From Linanthus parryae (lineage: Eukaryota; Streptophyta; Magnoliopsida; Ericales; Polemoniaceae): a stretch of DNA of 64,000 nucleotides. Positions 46,330-58,800 of this stretch are shown here, in pieces (position 1 is the first letter of the stretch; every line of letters starts with the position of its first letter). The stretch is from NCBI GenBank assembly GCA_023055425.1, contig JALGPY010000007.1, positions 18,858,001 through 18,922,000 of the forward strand. The letters are read 5' to 3'. Made by a program: the position numbers and the translations under genes. The notes under the pieces are model-generated. The model had not been told where the DNA came from. It made no database searches and was given only the letters and a program-made list of their open reading frames with translations.

Positions 46330-46449
46330 GAAAAGAGAAACATGCTTGTTGGTGATGGTACGCCGTCCCTGAGCTTTGGTCCCCAGTTCTTTTCAGGATT
46401 GGGAAGGTATGCTACCTTCTTAGCTTGTGCCTTGCTCAGGGAAGCAACA
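46330..46449 (-). pseudogene. Duplicated fragment of the TRM1 last exon
   Basis: About 120 bp closely matching 52785-52903, in the same orientation: GGTGATGGTACGCC, GGTCCCCAGTTC and TTCAGGATTGGGAAGGT are shared. It carries substitutions, a 3-bp deletion and a lost frame edge. It stops abruptly at a partial MITE (46460). Confidence 0.85.
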
Positions 46450-46459
46450 ACACTATCAC

Positions 46460-46522
46460 AGGGGTCAAAGTGACCGTCCGTGAATAGTGCACTGAGAAGA
46501 TTAAGGAGAAACGGAGGTACTA
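46460..46522. mobile_element. Partial 'TACCTCCGTTTC' family MITE
   Basis: GGGGTCAAAGTGACC and GGAGAAACGGAGGTACTA match the right half of the elements at 8334 and 63437. The left half is missing. Confidence 0.5.
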
Positions 46523-47067
46523 CTATGTTATGTACGGAGATTATTTATTGCACATGGGAGATCTCATGAGAAACTGCCTAGTAATGTTTTAACTGGAATT
46601 GGATTTTGCTTATAATTCCGACACCAATATACTGAACTTGAGGCACTGGTTCGATTTTCTGGCTATTTTTGAAATTCTGGCTCCGTACTAATTGACCTGC
46701 TTGGTGAAAGAATCAACTTTAAAAAAGAACGTATGTTTCTTTTCTTTCTTTTTCATTTTTTTGTGCTATAGGAGTCGTCTGATACGACCAGGATCATCTA
46801 CATCATTGTTAAGATCACCTGTACAAGAGCTAAGATGATCATTTAAAATCTCTATAGTTTGATTTGGCTACCCCCATCGGCCACACTGTTTGCTTCTCTT
46901 CTCTGTATATCTTTCGGGGAGATGCTCTTCCATCTCGCAGCAGATTCATTATCTCTAGCACTGCAGCATGGGCCTCCAACTTTGTTGCTCCGTCAATGCT
47001 TCTTGTGAGTCTGTTTCTATAGTAAAGTCAGCTACTATATTTGGTCTTAGCTATACCAAGAGAGTAC

Positions 47068-47700
47068 TCATACCATGTTAGAATGGCAAAAAAACTCCCC
47101 TTGCCATATGAGCATGGCCTGGATTGCAATGGCTGACCTTAAGCCCCAAAACCAATCCCTGTAGCCATTTCGAGCAAAACCTCCGATTGCCAGAACCCTG
47201 GGTGTTTTGAATTGTGGCACAGTACACATTGATTGTGTTATGAGAAATGAAAAATGCATAAAGAAAGAAACAAAACACACAGATTTACGTGAGATGCAAA
47301 AAATAATAATTAAATACAGAGATTTACATGGTTCGGCAAAACTGCCTACATCTATGGTCACATACATTGTTCGTAAGCACATCGTATTCAATAGTTTGAG
47401 TAACACTCTCAACCAGGGAGACGAGCCTATCCAAAGATCAACCCAGAATTAAGCATTACCTCCTCCTCGAATGCTTCTTGAGATCTCTTCTTAGTGCTTT
47501 TCACCATATCTAGGTGGGAGATGCACCAGCTTGTGGTCTGTTGTACTCCGACCATTGAAGCTGACCATATTTAGCGGTAAGGATGGACTTCAACAGTGAG
47601 TGATCTTCCTTCAAAAGGCGCCAGCCCAATATTGCAATGAAAGCTTTTTGTATATAGATATTTTGTAGGGAACTTCCCCTCTTGAGTTGATGCAATATCG
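47068..47700 (-). pseudogene. LINE reverse transcriptase and RNase H fragments
   Basis: On the minus strand IQKAFIAILGWRLLKEDHSL then LKSILTAKYG (47510-47700) is the conserved end of a plant non-LTR reverse transcriptase. GFARNGYRDWFWGLRSAIA (about 47090-47190) resembles the start of an RVT_3 RNase H domain. The two are separated by unrelated sequence and stops, so this is a dead, rearranged copy. Confidence 0.65.
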
Positions 47701-47780
47701 ATTTGATTGACTAGCGCGCTATTGAAGAGTGAAGTTAACCCGATTCGAGATGCAAATGTACTACAGAAATTCAAATGCAT

Positions 47781-49805
47781 CTTATGGGCACATCCCTACA
47801 GTACAAGTAAACAACAGACTCGTATCATGTTCAAATCACCTAACCATTTTAGGATCACAAATAAAATTGATCACAAATAAATAGATAGATGATAACATTG
47901 CATTAACCAAAAACACCCTGGATAACACTTTGTAGAGCTCAGTTCATAACGTGAATGTATTCAAGGAAGTCATGATTTCATTACAAAGAGAAAAAAGGAA
48001 GGAAGTCATGATTCATAAGGGATTGTGCAGTGTTAGATCATCTATCCAAGATGCTGTCGGCAACTCTCTTCCCCGAAAATCATTATTCCAAGAGCCACAC
48101 AGTATCTAGGAGCCAGTGTCCTCAGATCTTGAGAAATTTGTTCGTTGTTGACCAAGCTAAGTAGCAACTAAGAAGTCAAACTATGCAGAGGCAAAATTTA
48201 ACTGAACAGATAAAAAAGAACAGTGTCTTCTATCCTATATTCCTATGCATACATAAAGGGAACTACCAGTCACAGGAGCTATATCTTCTACTGTACTTGT
48301 GACCGCCTCCGACTTACAAACATACCAGAAGAGTTACACTTAACGAAATGGTAGCGGAATAATACAGTGCCTTGTGGCCAACAACGAGAGGTTCTTACAT
48401 GCAATTGATTTAGGAAACAACCATTATGAATTTGACAAAGTAAACTAGTCAAAAGATCAACTACCCACAATTTTTCTTCAGATGGAATCCCATATGCACC
48501 ATGCCAAAAAGAAAACAAGACCAGAGAAAAATAATTAAACTACAACTGCCCGAGTATTATCTTCTTTCATCTTCCTATGCAGGTACAGAATTCATTGATT
48601 TTATTTTTTGTTGGCACATTGAAAGATTCCGCCCTACAAGAAGTGGAATGAGGACAATAAGCAGCTAGTATAGTGAATGATCAGTGATCGCCCTACTGAG
48701 AGAAGTGGCAAGTGCAGAGGTCCCCTTTTCATTTATACGCTTTTATAGTTTCCCATTAGACCTATTTCCATCTCAGTGCACTCTTGACCAACCGTGACCT
48801 GTATCTGTTAACACTGACTTTCATGTCAATGTAAAATTATTTTTTTCTTTTCTCTCCACCTAAAGAAAGATGTTTAGATATGCTCAGATGCTTAACTTAT
48901 TTACAGGGATAACATACTATTTGCCACTTTAGCTACTTTTATGAATTCATATTCCAGTTCAGGACAATTCAGAACTATGCACCAAGGTTCAGCGCCGGAG
49001 AGTGCCCAAACGAAAAGAAACAACTTTGAATAGATATTTAATATCAGACGAGCTTATGACCTATTTCCGTATCAGTATAGTGTTTTTACAGAGACTTTTC
49101 GAGGTGAAGACGGAGAAGTTGTACTATGGTCACATATCTGGAGGTCATTTTTAATATAGAAATTTATGGTGAAGAATCTATTGGCTGTTTCAAGTTTCAT
49201 GTTTCAACATCGAACAACAAAAATGAGCATATTTGAAAATCTGAAGGGATTATCTTAAGTTAACCTAAACATTGTAAATATTCAGGATCAGCTTTAACCC
49301 TGAGCCTATGCTGCATCAGCCAGTTTACACACATGGTATTGAGTATATTTTCTTACGAATTATCTGAATGGTAAATTAAATCACCCGCATGGTTAGTGCA
49401 AATATCTCATGAAATTGTATATGTGCATTCAAAAACGTACTCTGAAAATGCTAACAAAATAGAATAGTCTGTCAGGAAATAATAATTCAGATGCCCAGAT
49501 CTTCATTCCTCCAGATAAGAAGTGCAAATGAGAATCGATATATCCAAGAACCAAAATTATACTCTCCAAGGTAATCAATTTCGGTTCTGTTCCAAGCCAA
49601 ATTCAGCAAACAGATCCATCATCATGTGATGAAGTAAAAAAAATTACCCTCCAACTCAATCAAGGAAGGGTACCGGGAATTTACCTGATATGCATATCTC
49701 TTATAAATAAGAAAGACAACAATACTGACCTAGGAAAAACCTCTTGCCAGCCAAATATGCATATTTTAACTAACAGCCAACGGAATGAAGACTGTCAATT
49801 TGCTG
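47781..49805. other. Intergenic, nothing recognised
   Basis: AT-rich, with short ORFs lacking domain similarity. No tRNA, snoRNA or clear transposon ends were seen. Confidence 0.5.
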
Positions 49806-50140
49806 CTAACAACATTTATCGGCATCAAAAACCCCAACTGTGACTATATTATATTTCTTCCCTTTAAGTAGGACAGAGTTATAGGTGCTCTGGTTTGGTT
49901 TGCAGCCATGTTTAGTCATATATTTAATCACATCAATTGCCTCAACAGACATAGCCTCAGCAGCATAACTTGCGACAAATGTGTTGTATGTTATCACATC
50001 TGGAGAATACGCGAATTCCGCCATTTCCTTGAATAGTCTAGAAGCTTCTCTCATCCGACCATTTCTGCAATAAGCAGAAATCACAGTATTGTAAGAGATT
50101 ACATCAGGTTTTATACCTTCTGCCAGCACATTTCACAGCG
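49806..50140 (-). pseudogene. Pentatricopeptide repeat (PPR) gene fragment
   Basis: Three P-type 35-residue motifs are readable: GIKPDVISYNTVISAYCRNG, then SPDVITYNTFVASYAAEAMS, then GCKPNQSTYNSVL. This is the 3' part of an organelle RNA-binding PPR protein. It is only about 107 residues, with no upstream repeats in frame (sequence after 50140 is non-coding) and an atypical tail after KGKKYNIV. It is most likely a truncated duplicate and not a working gene. Confidence 0.7.
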
Positions 50141-50529
50141 TTTTCCTCGGATTTTCACGATTCCCTTACCGGCTATACATGTGTATCAAGCTATTGAAAG
50201 TGATCAAGCTTATTGATGGTGATGTTAATTCTATCCAGTTACTTCAAATTCACTTAGAATGAGCCTACAAATATTTGATTCTATATTTTTCTGCCTTCTC
50301 TGTTTCACTGTTCTTTGGGAACTTTCGTCGAACACATGGTGAGCGTAAAGTGTTTGATGAGACAACAACTCCAAAGAACAAAAATCCAGTCAAAACAACA
50401 TTGTTATAACTTGCATTTGCAGCTTCAACATCAATTCTCATCATTCCAACCATTTTGCACCACTCAAAATAAATCAAACAGCAAACAAGAAAATGTACAA
50501 GAATAGGTCATGAAAAAACAAGAAATCTC

Positions 50530-51107
50530 CTATGAGCAGGACAGATCCTTGAGCTTAGAGAAAGACCCACCTCCAGATTTCAATTCCTGAATCTGCAAAA
50601 ACCAAGAAAAAAAAAAAAAAAAAAAAAACCCAAAAATCAAAACATGGTAATTCAAAATCACTCCTTCAATCCACATAAAAAAAAATGGTAAAAATAGGGA
50701 AAATGTGAGAGAGACCTTGGTTTGATGAACAGTTGGAGGCAAGAGCATGGTTGGTTTCTTGTTTCTGGCAAGAAGGCCTTTTGAGATCGGCGACATCATT
50801 AGATCAGTTGGACTCGTGTACCTGTGAGAAAAAGATGGTATTTTTTAATGGCTAATTTCAAGAATACCAATTTTTTCTTTGAGTTGGATGGTTACCTTTC
50901 AGGGTACTTGAATGCTTTGGGGACTTTGAGCCGATCTGGGGTCGAACCCGTTATGCAACCGCCCGAGTAATTGAGTGAGTCGGAGTGGTTGTTTAGAGGT
51001 GGTGTTTGAGAGTGGTCTGGTTGGAGTGGTGGTGGTGGTGGTGGTGTTTTAGGTGGTGGTGGTGGTGTTTTCAGAACTTTCTCCATTGGAATTGCTAGTG
51101 TGCTCAT
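50530..51107 (-). CDS. Small conserved plant protein, Pro-rich N-terminus, unknown function
   Basis: Three minus-strand exons, 50896..51107, 50716..50821 and 50530..50592, with GT-AG borders and matching phases, give 126 residues from ATG 51107 to TAG 50530. Residues 14-30 are a proline run. Next come GCITGSTPDRLKVPKAFKYP and RYTSPTDLMMSPISKGLLAR, which look like the conserved core, then NKKPTMLLPP and a basic-acidic tail. No signal peptide or membrane span is evident. I recognise the core as a plant-conserved pattern but cannot attach a function. The coding assignment rests on clean splicing and low-complexity-independent core motifs. Confidence 0.75.
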
Positions 51108-52639
51108 AGTTGTTGAAATGGAGTAAAGGAGAGAAAAGTTGGAAGGAGCATCTTTAGTTTTGGGGTATTTAATGGAGGTGGTGACGGTTTAGGGATAGGG
51201 TTTGCAACGGTCGATTTTCTTTCAGTACAAAATCAAAAGTTCTTTTCCATTTTTCATAATTTTTCTTTCTTTTTTCTTTTTTAATAAATTCCTGAGTTTT
51301 TTTTTTACCAGTTCAAATTAGTCTTTATTTATTTATTTATGGAATGGAGTACATTAAGAACAGAAAGGATTACAGGAGGTCACCTGCAGTCTAAGTACAT
51401 TGTCACGCCAACCAGTGAAAATTGAAAATTATATTTGATGCTAGAGAAGTAAAAATAAAATATGAATATAATAATGAGTGCATTGTTGACTAAAATTTAT
51501 ACCACTCCGTTCCTTTTCTTTCTCCCTCTTTCTATTTTTGTATGTTCAATTTCTTTTATTTGACAAAGTTTAATACCCCGCACTTCACGGCTGATGTTAA
51601 CTTTATTGTGCTTACATCACCCCCACTGGAGAGTAGATCATGTTTTTACCATTGAATTTATGAGTTTCCTTATTCATTGAACTTTTTCCAAGGGGGAGAA
51701 AGTAGGGGAACAGAGTGGTACCTACTTTGTTCCGTCTCTATCTTTTTAATGCATTCACCAGATACTTCGACTCGATAGTATGGTTAACAAACGACACAAG
51801 AATTTGATAATCTTTTTCAATCCACAACACCATGAAACAATTATCAATTCTCGTGAAAAGATTATCAACTCTTACATCAAATTACCGGATCAATGTAGCT
51901 CTAAATAATTAGCTGAGAAGAGAGAGTTGGAGATGAGCAAGTATAACAAGATCATCCTTTAACATTAAAATATTATGAAAAAATTTAGAATCATATTGTT
52001 AGGTAAATAGTCAGTTATTTGCAAAAAAAAGGTAAATAGTCAGTCAATGTGACCCCTAAGATCAACTGGGATGATTCTGGCAAAACATACAAGGTACATT
52101 TTAACTAAATAGGATAGAAAAACAGTAGAAGGGGACCATGTTAACAACCCTAAAGTCGACAGGAAGGAAGAGAGAGGGAACGGAAGTAGTAAATCTACTA
52201 CTATATTCTTAGAAAATCCACTATAGCATTAGCATTCTACAAGAGTCACTACTACAACCACTACAATTATAGCAACTCGATACTACATTATATCACTTTA
52301 TGCATCATCAAACATATTCCGAGAATTTTATGGTCAATTTCCTTTTAATCTAAGAGGAACAAGTCAAAGAATCAAGTACTGCAAAAACTACAAGACTACA
52401 TCAAAGAAACAATACTAATAATGATAATGTAGCAAACAAAACTTCATGTTGCACTCGGCAACGCCACAAAACATTTTAAATCTGCTTTCTAATCCACCCC
52501 CCTGGCTAGTTTTTAGTTTTCATTACTTGGGATCTCGGTCGCTTTAGTAAAGGCTTCTTTCTGCAAGGAAATGCAAGATGCAACACGATATCAGATGGGC
52601 CAGAAAGAAGAAGGTTTTTGCCGCTGAATTTTCTATTTT
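51108..52639. other. Intergenic with degenerate MITE (about 51715-52190)
   Basis: The right part ends GAGAGAGGGAACGGAAGTAGTA and the left has TACCTACTTTGTTCCGTCTC. Internal ATCAACTCTTACATCAAATTACCGG resembles the Stowaway-like family seen at 8334 and 63437, enlarged and decayed. The TRM1 3'UTR presumably covers about 52450-52639. Confidence 0.45.
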
Positions 52640-55600
52640 TCAGGCAATGGAAGAGGTAGAGTCTTCTTCTGTCTTCTTACGCTTCGCTTCAGGCTCGTCG
52701 TAATTGTTCTCTTCTTCTGTGCCATTGTTACTATTATCGATTCCTCCTCCATTATGTAGTGCCTTTGGACCCAGAAGAGAAACATGCTTGCTGGTGATGG
52801 TACGCCCCGCCCTAAGCTTTGGTCCCCAGTTCCTTTCAGGATTGGGAAGGTACCTCGCTACCTTCTTAGCTTGTGCCTTGCTCAGCGAAGCAACAGCTCT
52901 AGCAAAATTAGCCTGCATCGACACACACAAAAAGAAAATTGTTGAAGTTGATATGTTTTATGCATAAATGAATAAAAATTAAAGTTAATGTTCATTGTGT
53001 AACACATCGTCATTCTATTTCACATAGCAAAACAATCAGTTTCATTGTCTTGAATGCCATTATCTTTTTGGCAAAAAAAATAGTAATACTCAAAACAATT
53101 CCGTAGGTATAAACAATTTCAATTCAAACAGAAGTATAGTTCAGGGACTAAACTACTAAGAATCTTCAAACAGTCAGTTTGAAACCTACCCCATACTACT
53201 TTAAAAAGGTGCAAACTGGGATGTTTCCCAACCCCAACCAACGGGGTACCCACTGTAACTAACCCTATAATGATTGCCAAAATGAAGAGAGTAGGAAACA
53301 TAAGAGGCTGCCATACTACTACTCCCGCCACTTCAGAAGTAAAGCATGAAGGATCAATCAAAGGGATTCGTAATCTCATGGTAAAGCACAGAAGCTAAGA
53401 GCCACTCTGAGACGGGTAGGAGTCATCTCCGCAATATTAATGCCACACAAATACAATAAAGAAGTCAAAAAGGCATTTTGGCTTCTCTACTGTATATGCG
53501 TGACATTGATACTGCATGAGTTTGGCTCCACACATCTCATTTCTCTTGTAGTAGCTCTTGACTTCTGTAGATGAGTCTGGTTGAGTATCTCAATCTCTAA
53601 GTTTTCACTTTCTTCATTTTGCTAATCAAGATAAGCAAATTGTTAAATTTGTGAGAATTATAATGGCAATTGGCAGACCATGACAATTATTATAGTGATC
53701 ATTACCAAGTATCCAACAGGCATATATTATAATGGGTTAAGTCACCATGTTCATACTAGTGAACTACACAAAGAGTACAATGGATACTAATATGCATGCA
53801 GTGAGAAAAACTGAACATATGACTGGAAGCTTTAGTAAAGTGAATTAATGTTATTTTAGTCCACAATATTGATTTTTCATTAGCAAACTAAATCGAAATG
53901 ACACGACAAGAAACTTCGGTTTGATTTCTTTCTTTTGACAACCACATTAAACAAATTCCACGATGCATTTCCTGCGGTTGTCCAGATTCTTCTGTTAACA
54001 ACAGGAACAACTTGAAGATAGAGTGGATCCCTGTATATGATTACAATAGGGACCATTGATATAAGTTCCCAATTTCTGAAGATTGATTCTGTAGTCTTCA
54101 GAATAGTATTCATATTGAATTTTCAATCCATAACCTACATATGAATCTTTTACTTCTTTCTTACTTCTTTTTTAAGAACGTTGAAGAAAAATGCTGACAA
54201 GATTTTGACGTGGTGGGATTTGGAAAATAAGTTGAGGTAATAATTCGTTCAAGAACAAAGCCTAAGAGGAAGATATTATTGTTTTGGCATCTGTACCATG
54301 GGTTTTATTTAGAGTGAGATGGAAATCTTTTATGTGCCCTTTTTATTTCAGGTCGGTTTGATATGCCATTTTTACACACAGGTGGACACAAAAGCTTTCC
54401 ATCAGGCAAGGAGTTTATAAAAGTTACATGCAACTCTTATTTATAGAAAAAATAGTTGAACTTACTTCAGAGCCAACTTATTAATACATCAACAGTGCCC
54501 CTTTATTATGGAAACTAACATTATTAGATTAGTTTTTCCGAAACCTTGTGTGTACATTTGCTAGTCCGAACTTACAGCAGAAAATTTGGTAGGTGACCGA
54601 AACATTTTTATAGGTCTTTAGTCATTATCAGAAACTACGTACTTGGGAAATTAATAACAATGTCGCATTTATTACATGAATCCGCACCTCTGATTTAACC
54701 CACTCACACTTGAGCAGTCACTCAAGCTAATTTTTCTTAGGTACACCTTGCAGTATTGTATTTCTCTCAATATTCATGCAAGCTCGCAGAATGTATCTCT
54801 CTCTTATAGCTATGTCAGGAGTAGATATTTGGTACACCGTGATACGGTGACGTGATACAATGGAATCATTGATCAATTATATTTCCATGTAGTGATATGA
54901 TACCAATCATATGTTTCAAACGGAAATATACTTAAAACAACACATCCGTGGTACCACGTCAAAGTATCACGGAGGTACCGAATATCTATATAGGAGGTAG
55001 CTTTTGCCAACAAAGCTACTTTCTAGGCAATTCGTTTCCTTTTACGAGACCTGATGAATTGCCACATTTCCGAAGGTCTTAACAATCGTGTCCTTATTTT
55101 ACCAAAGGTGAGTACTAATCGCATGTTTAGTTCGGGATTTAATCCCATTTGACATTAGAATCTGCCAAATCACTTTTTTTAATCTTTGTTCGTTTCGTAA
55201 ATTTTTTGACATAAATTTTAATTTAAGTTGGCTAATAATTGCAGATTCTACGATCTCCGATTTGGAGATATTTTAGTTCGGGGTTGCTGAAATAGCATAT
55301 TTACCATATTTTTTATGTACAATTTGTTAATGGGTAAAAGACACGGACCACCCTGACTTCAGGATTAAATCCAACCCGCTACCCTGTGTTTTGGAAAAAG
55401 ACACTTTGCACCCATTTAACGGAATATTCCGTGGACACTTAGCACCCTTCTGTTATGTTCCGTTAAAAAAGTGGTTGATTGAATTTTTTCGGACCATATT
55501 GCCCCTGTATAATTTTTTGGACTTTTTTCCATGTTTATCATCAAGAACACCAAGAACACTACCTCAAAAAAAATATCAAACACCAAGAAAATCTTCCATT

Positions 55601-55814
55601 TTGAATACAACACATCAAGAACTTCAAGAACACCAAGAACACACAAAATTTGCAGATTCAACCTCTCCATTTAATATTCCTCATGTACAGTTTATAACAG
55701 AGAAAAAAAATAGAGAAACAAAAGATCAAAAGCTAAAAAAGCCCAAAGCCACCAAGGGATTCCTTAGTGTTCTGGGGAGGAAGATGGTAAGAGAGAGAGA
55801 GAGAAGAGAGGAAG

Positions 55815-55848
<34 letters not shown>

Positions 55849-58800
55849 TGGTGGTCTTACCCCTCCTTCGACTCCCAGCCCAAACCACCGCCCTTGAATC
55901 GCGTGCTTACACCCAAAAACATCCCCAAAAACTTTACCAGTCTCTGTACTCTGGTTCACATGGAGTAGCAGCAACCACATCCATAGTTATCAAAGTTTGA
56001 TATGTATTGTGTATCGGTAGTAGGATTTTCGTATCGTGTATCGTATCCTATCGCGTATCGGAACGATACGCACACCCTTCTTAAACCATCTTAAAAATAT
56101 ATACTGACCCTTATAGTGAAGAGTTTATTGGTTGCATCTGCCATTTACTTAGTCTAACCAGCACGTATTAACATTTTTGGTATGCAGCTAGATTTATAGA
56201 GTCCCATTATAAGGAGATGTTAATATATTTTAGACTCATGTCCAATAATGAATCACATATTCACATTACATAAGTGAGAATAATAATGAATTAAAAGAAT
56301 TGAGTGGACTATCAGTTATATGTGGGGTATATCTATGTGGCATTGTTTTAGAAGTTAAATATTCTTGCTTATGTGTGGCAAAAGCACCCAATAAATGGAA
56401 CATAAAACTGGAATACTAAAGTCAGGGATCTCTAATTGGTACTCACTACGAACTCAACCGTATTAACTAGAGTCAATTTGTCTTCTATCTGGCATTTTAT
56501 TCTTCAGTCTTTCTCTTCTAAGTTCTAAAGGCTAGATAAATTATCAAGAATTCAAGACAATTTAGTTTTTTGACTAGCAAGATTGAGGCAAACCTAGAGA
56601 AGTAGGACCATCTAACAAAATATTCATATCATCCATGTAATACGAAGTTCTATATCAATAGGTTCTAACAAACGTAGACCAGTTTCAGTTCTCAAATGTA
56701 TCGTGTATCGCACGATACGAATCGTATCGCATGTGTATCGCTCGATACAGTTTGATACACTTTAATTAACGATACATTGAACGATATGTAACGCTAGTAG
56801 CATACTAGCATGTATCGTATCGTATCGTACGATACGTATCGAGTATCGCTCGATACTGATAACAGAGCCCGCATCTGCTTGACTGCTTCTCTCTCCTTTC
56901 TCTCTCCAGCCTTTACTCTTCACTCTCTCAATTTCAAAACCCATCAATCAGATTTGACAGACACCATTGTACACACTCCATTTCGATTCAGAACAGAGAG
57001 AGTCTGCGAAGAGCATCTCCTTCACTTCCTCTCTCCAGAAATGCCGATTACTCCCAGGGAATCGACCCCTCCGCGTGCAATCGGCGCCGCACAGATGGCG
57101 CTGCCGTCGCCGGTTAAGTTCCCGTCCTCGCCTGTTCAGCCTCTGTCGCCGGCATTTCAGGCGCCGCCTCAGCGGTTCCAGAAGCTCCCTGCTGCTTAGA
57201 TCTCCGTCGGACGGGTCTTCGTTTGGGTTCTTCTGGAACGCCGTCGCCAAAGTCCAGAACGGTAATGCACATAATTCGAGTATTTGGGTGTTTGATTTGA
57301 ATAACACCCACCAGCTAATTTTTGCTCTGTACACGAAAAGATTAGGGGGAAGGAGGGACAGATTTAAAGAATTGAAGATCAGGAGGAGCTTGAAGATCAT
57401 AAATGAAAGGTGAAACCAATGTGTGAATCCGCCATGAGTTGGATTGGGGAGAGAGACAGTCAAAGCTCCATTCTTCTGCAAATACTTTTCTCTCTCCTAA
57501 ACCCTCCCTTTTGCGGTTTGCCTTTGCCCTGAGAAAATGGCTTTAATAGATGATACCCATTTGTTGTAATGGAGAGATTTTAATATCCATTTGTTTGATC
57601 TTCGTTAAATTGGATCGATTTTTATACCAATCTACTTCTTTGTGGCGGCTGTGTTCCCAGCAAGAGAGGAATAGAGGGAAAGAGGGTAAGAGAGAGGAAT
57701 GGATTAGGATTAGAAATGGGTAAATGGGATTGAAGGAATAATATATATGGTGTAATTTTATAACATTTTAGGGGTAAAATAATCTTTCTTCCTGTGCTGT
57801 TAGTAAACCGTTAGTCTCCCTCCAAAAAAGGTGCAAAGTGTCTTTTTCCAAAAGTTAGGGTAGTTGGGAGGATTTAATCCAAAAGTCAGGGGTGGTCAGT
57901 GTCTTTTACCCTTTGTTAATTTATCCCAACAATGTGATGTGAGCTCAAATAATGGCATTTATTGTGAATTTGGTTGTAAAAGCTACAAGTTTTGCCAAAT
58001 GCAATTAAATTTTAATTCAGATTTTCGGCGCATGCCAAACAATTTTCATATTACAATTTAAGTCGGATTATTCACTCCACATTATTTTCATCAGATTATT
58101 CAGATCTTAAGCTGAAACCAAACAGGCTCTAAAGCATACAAGGTAGCTGTGATTTTGATCTCTAAAAGCATGTGTACGCTGACAGTGCAATAACCTTAAT
58201 TAAATCATTCATCTTTTTACAAGGTTACAAGGTTTACGAAACCTACCCAACCTTAGTGGCCTTAAGTTGCAAAATTGGTTGATTCAAGCTCAGTATCTGC
58301 AACTGGGGTCTGGTGTCTAAGACCACCAAATCTCTTAAGAACCACTTGACAAAGATTGTAAACATCATGATGGGAGAGCCAAAGTGTACACCTACTATGA
58401 ATGAGGTGCTAAGTCTTGGGATGGAAATTGTTACACGGCTATGCTTTTAAGCTTGTGAGGCGTATTTTGCATGGTTTGAGACACAATTTGATTGCATTTG
58501 GTAACCTTTGCCATGGATATCTGTGACGGTGGTGAGGAGTGACTTGTTTGGCACACAGGAACAAAGAGCACAGAAGTATCATGGCAATAAGTATTTCCTC
58601 ATTTTTGATGATGTTACGCTACAGCCAACATTTACTTTTCAAATTGTTTAAAAGCTTTACTCATTTGTTTCGAGGCCCAAGCACAGGATGATGAGCTCCA
58701 GCTCACTCTTAACCAGACACATTAGTTTCTTCATCTGTGACCACTAATGAGATTCATCTTCATCCTCATTCCACTACCAAAGTGAATCAACTACAATTTA

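Larger units (their letters stand above)
55332..57911. mobile_element. Mutator-like (Pack-MULE-type) element, 2580 bp
   Basis: Terminal inverted repeats of about 82 bp, starting GGGTAAAAGACAC at both ends. A shared sub-end reads GGAAAAAGACACTTTGCACC. A perfect 9-bp target duplication TTTGTTAAT sits at 55323-55331 and 57912-57920. Long TIRs plus a 9-bp duplication are diagnostic of MULEs. No transposase is seen. The interior holds a (GA)n tract, a second TIR element and a GC-rich, exon-like host-gene fragment (57041-57262), as in Pack-MULEs. Confidence 0.9.

Noticed and set aside
49806..50140. Working PPR gene
   Set aside because: Only three repeats, no upstream in-frame repeats or start, and a degenerate C-terminus.
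55391..55897. 168-residue ORF
   Set aside because: It lies within the MULE terminal repeat and a GA microsatellite, with no recognisable domain.
56967..57481. Long overlapping ORFs on both strands inside the MULE
   Set aside because: They arise from a GC-rich captured fragment and are not supported as an intact gene.
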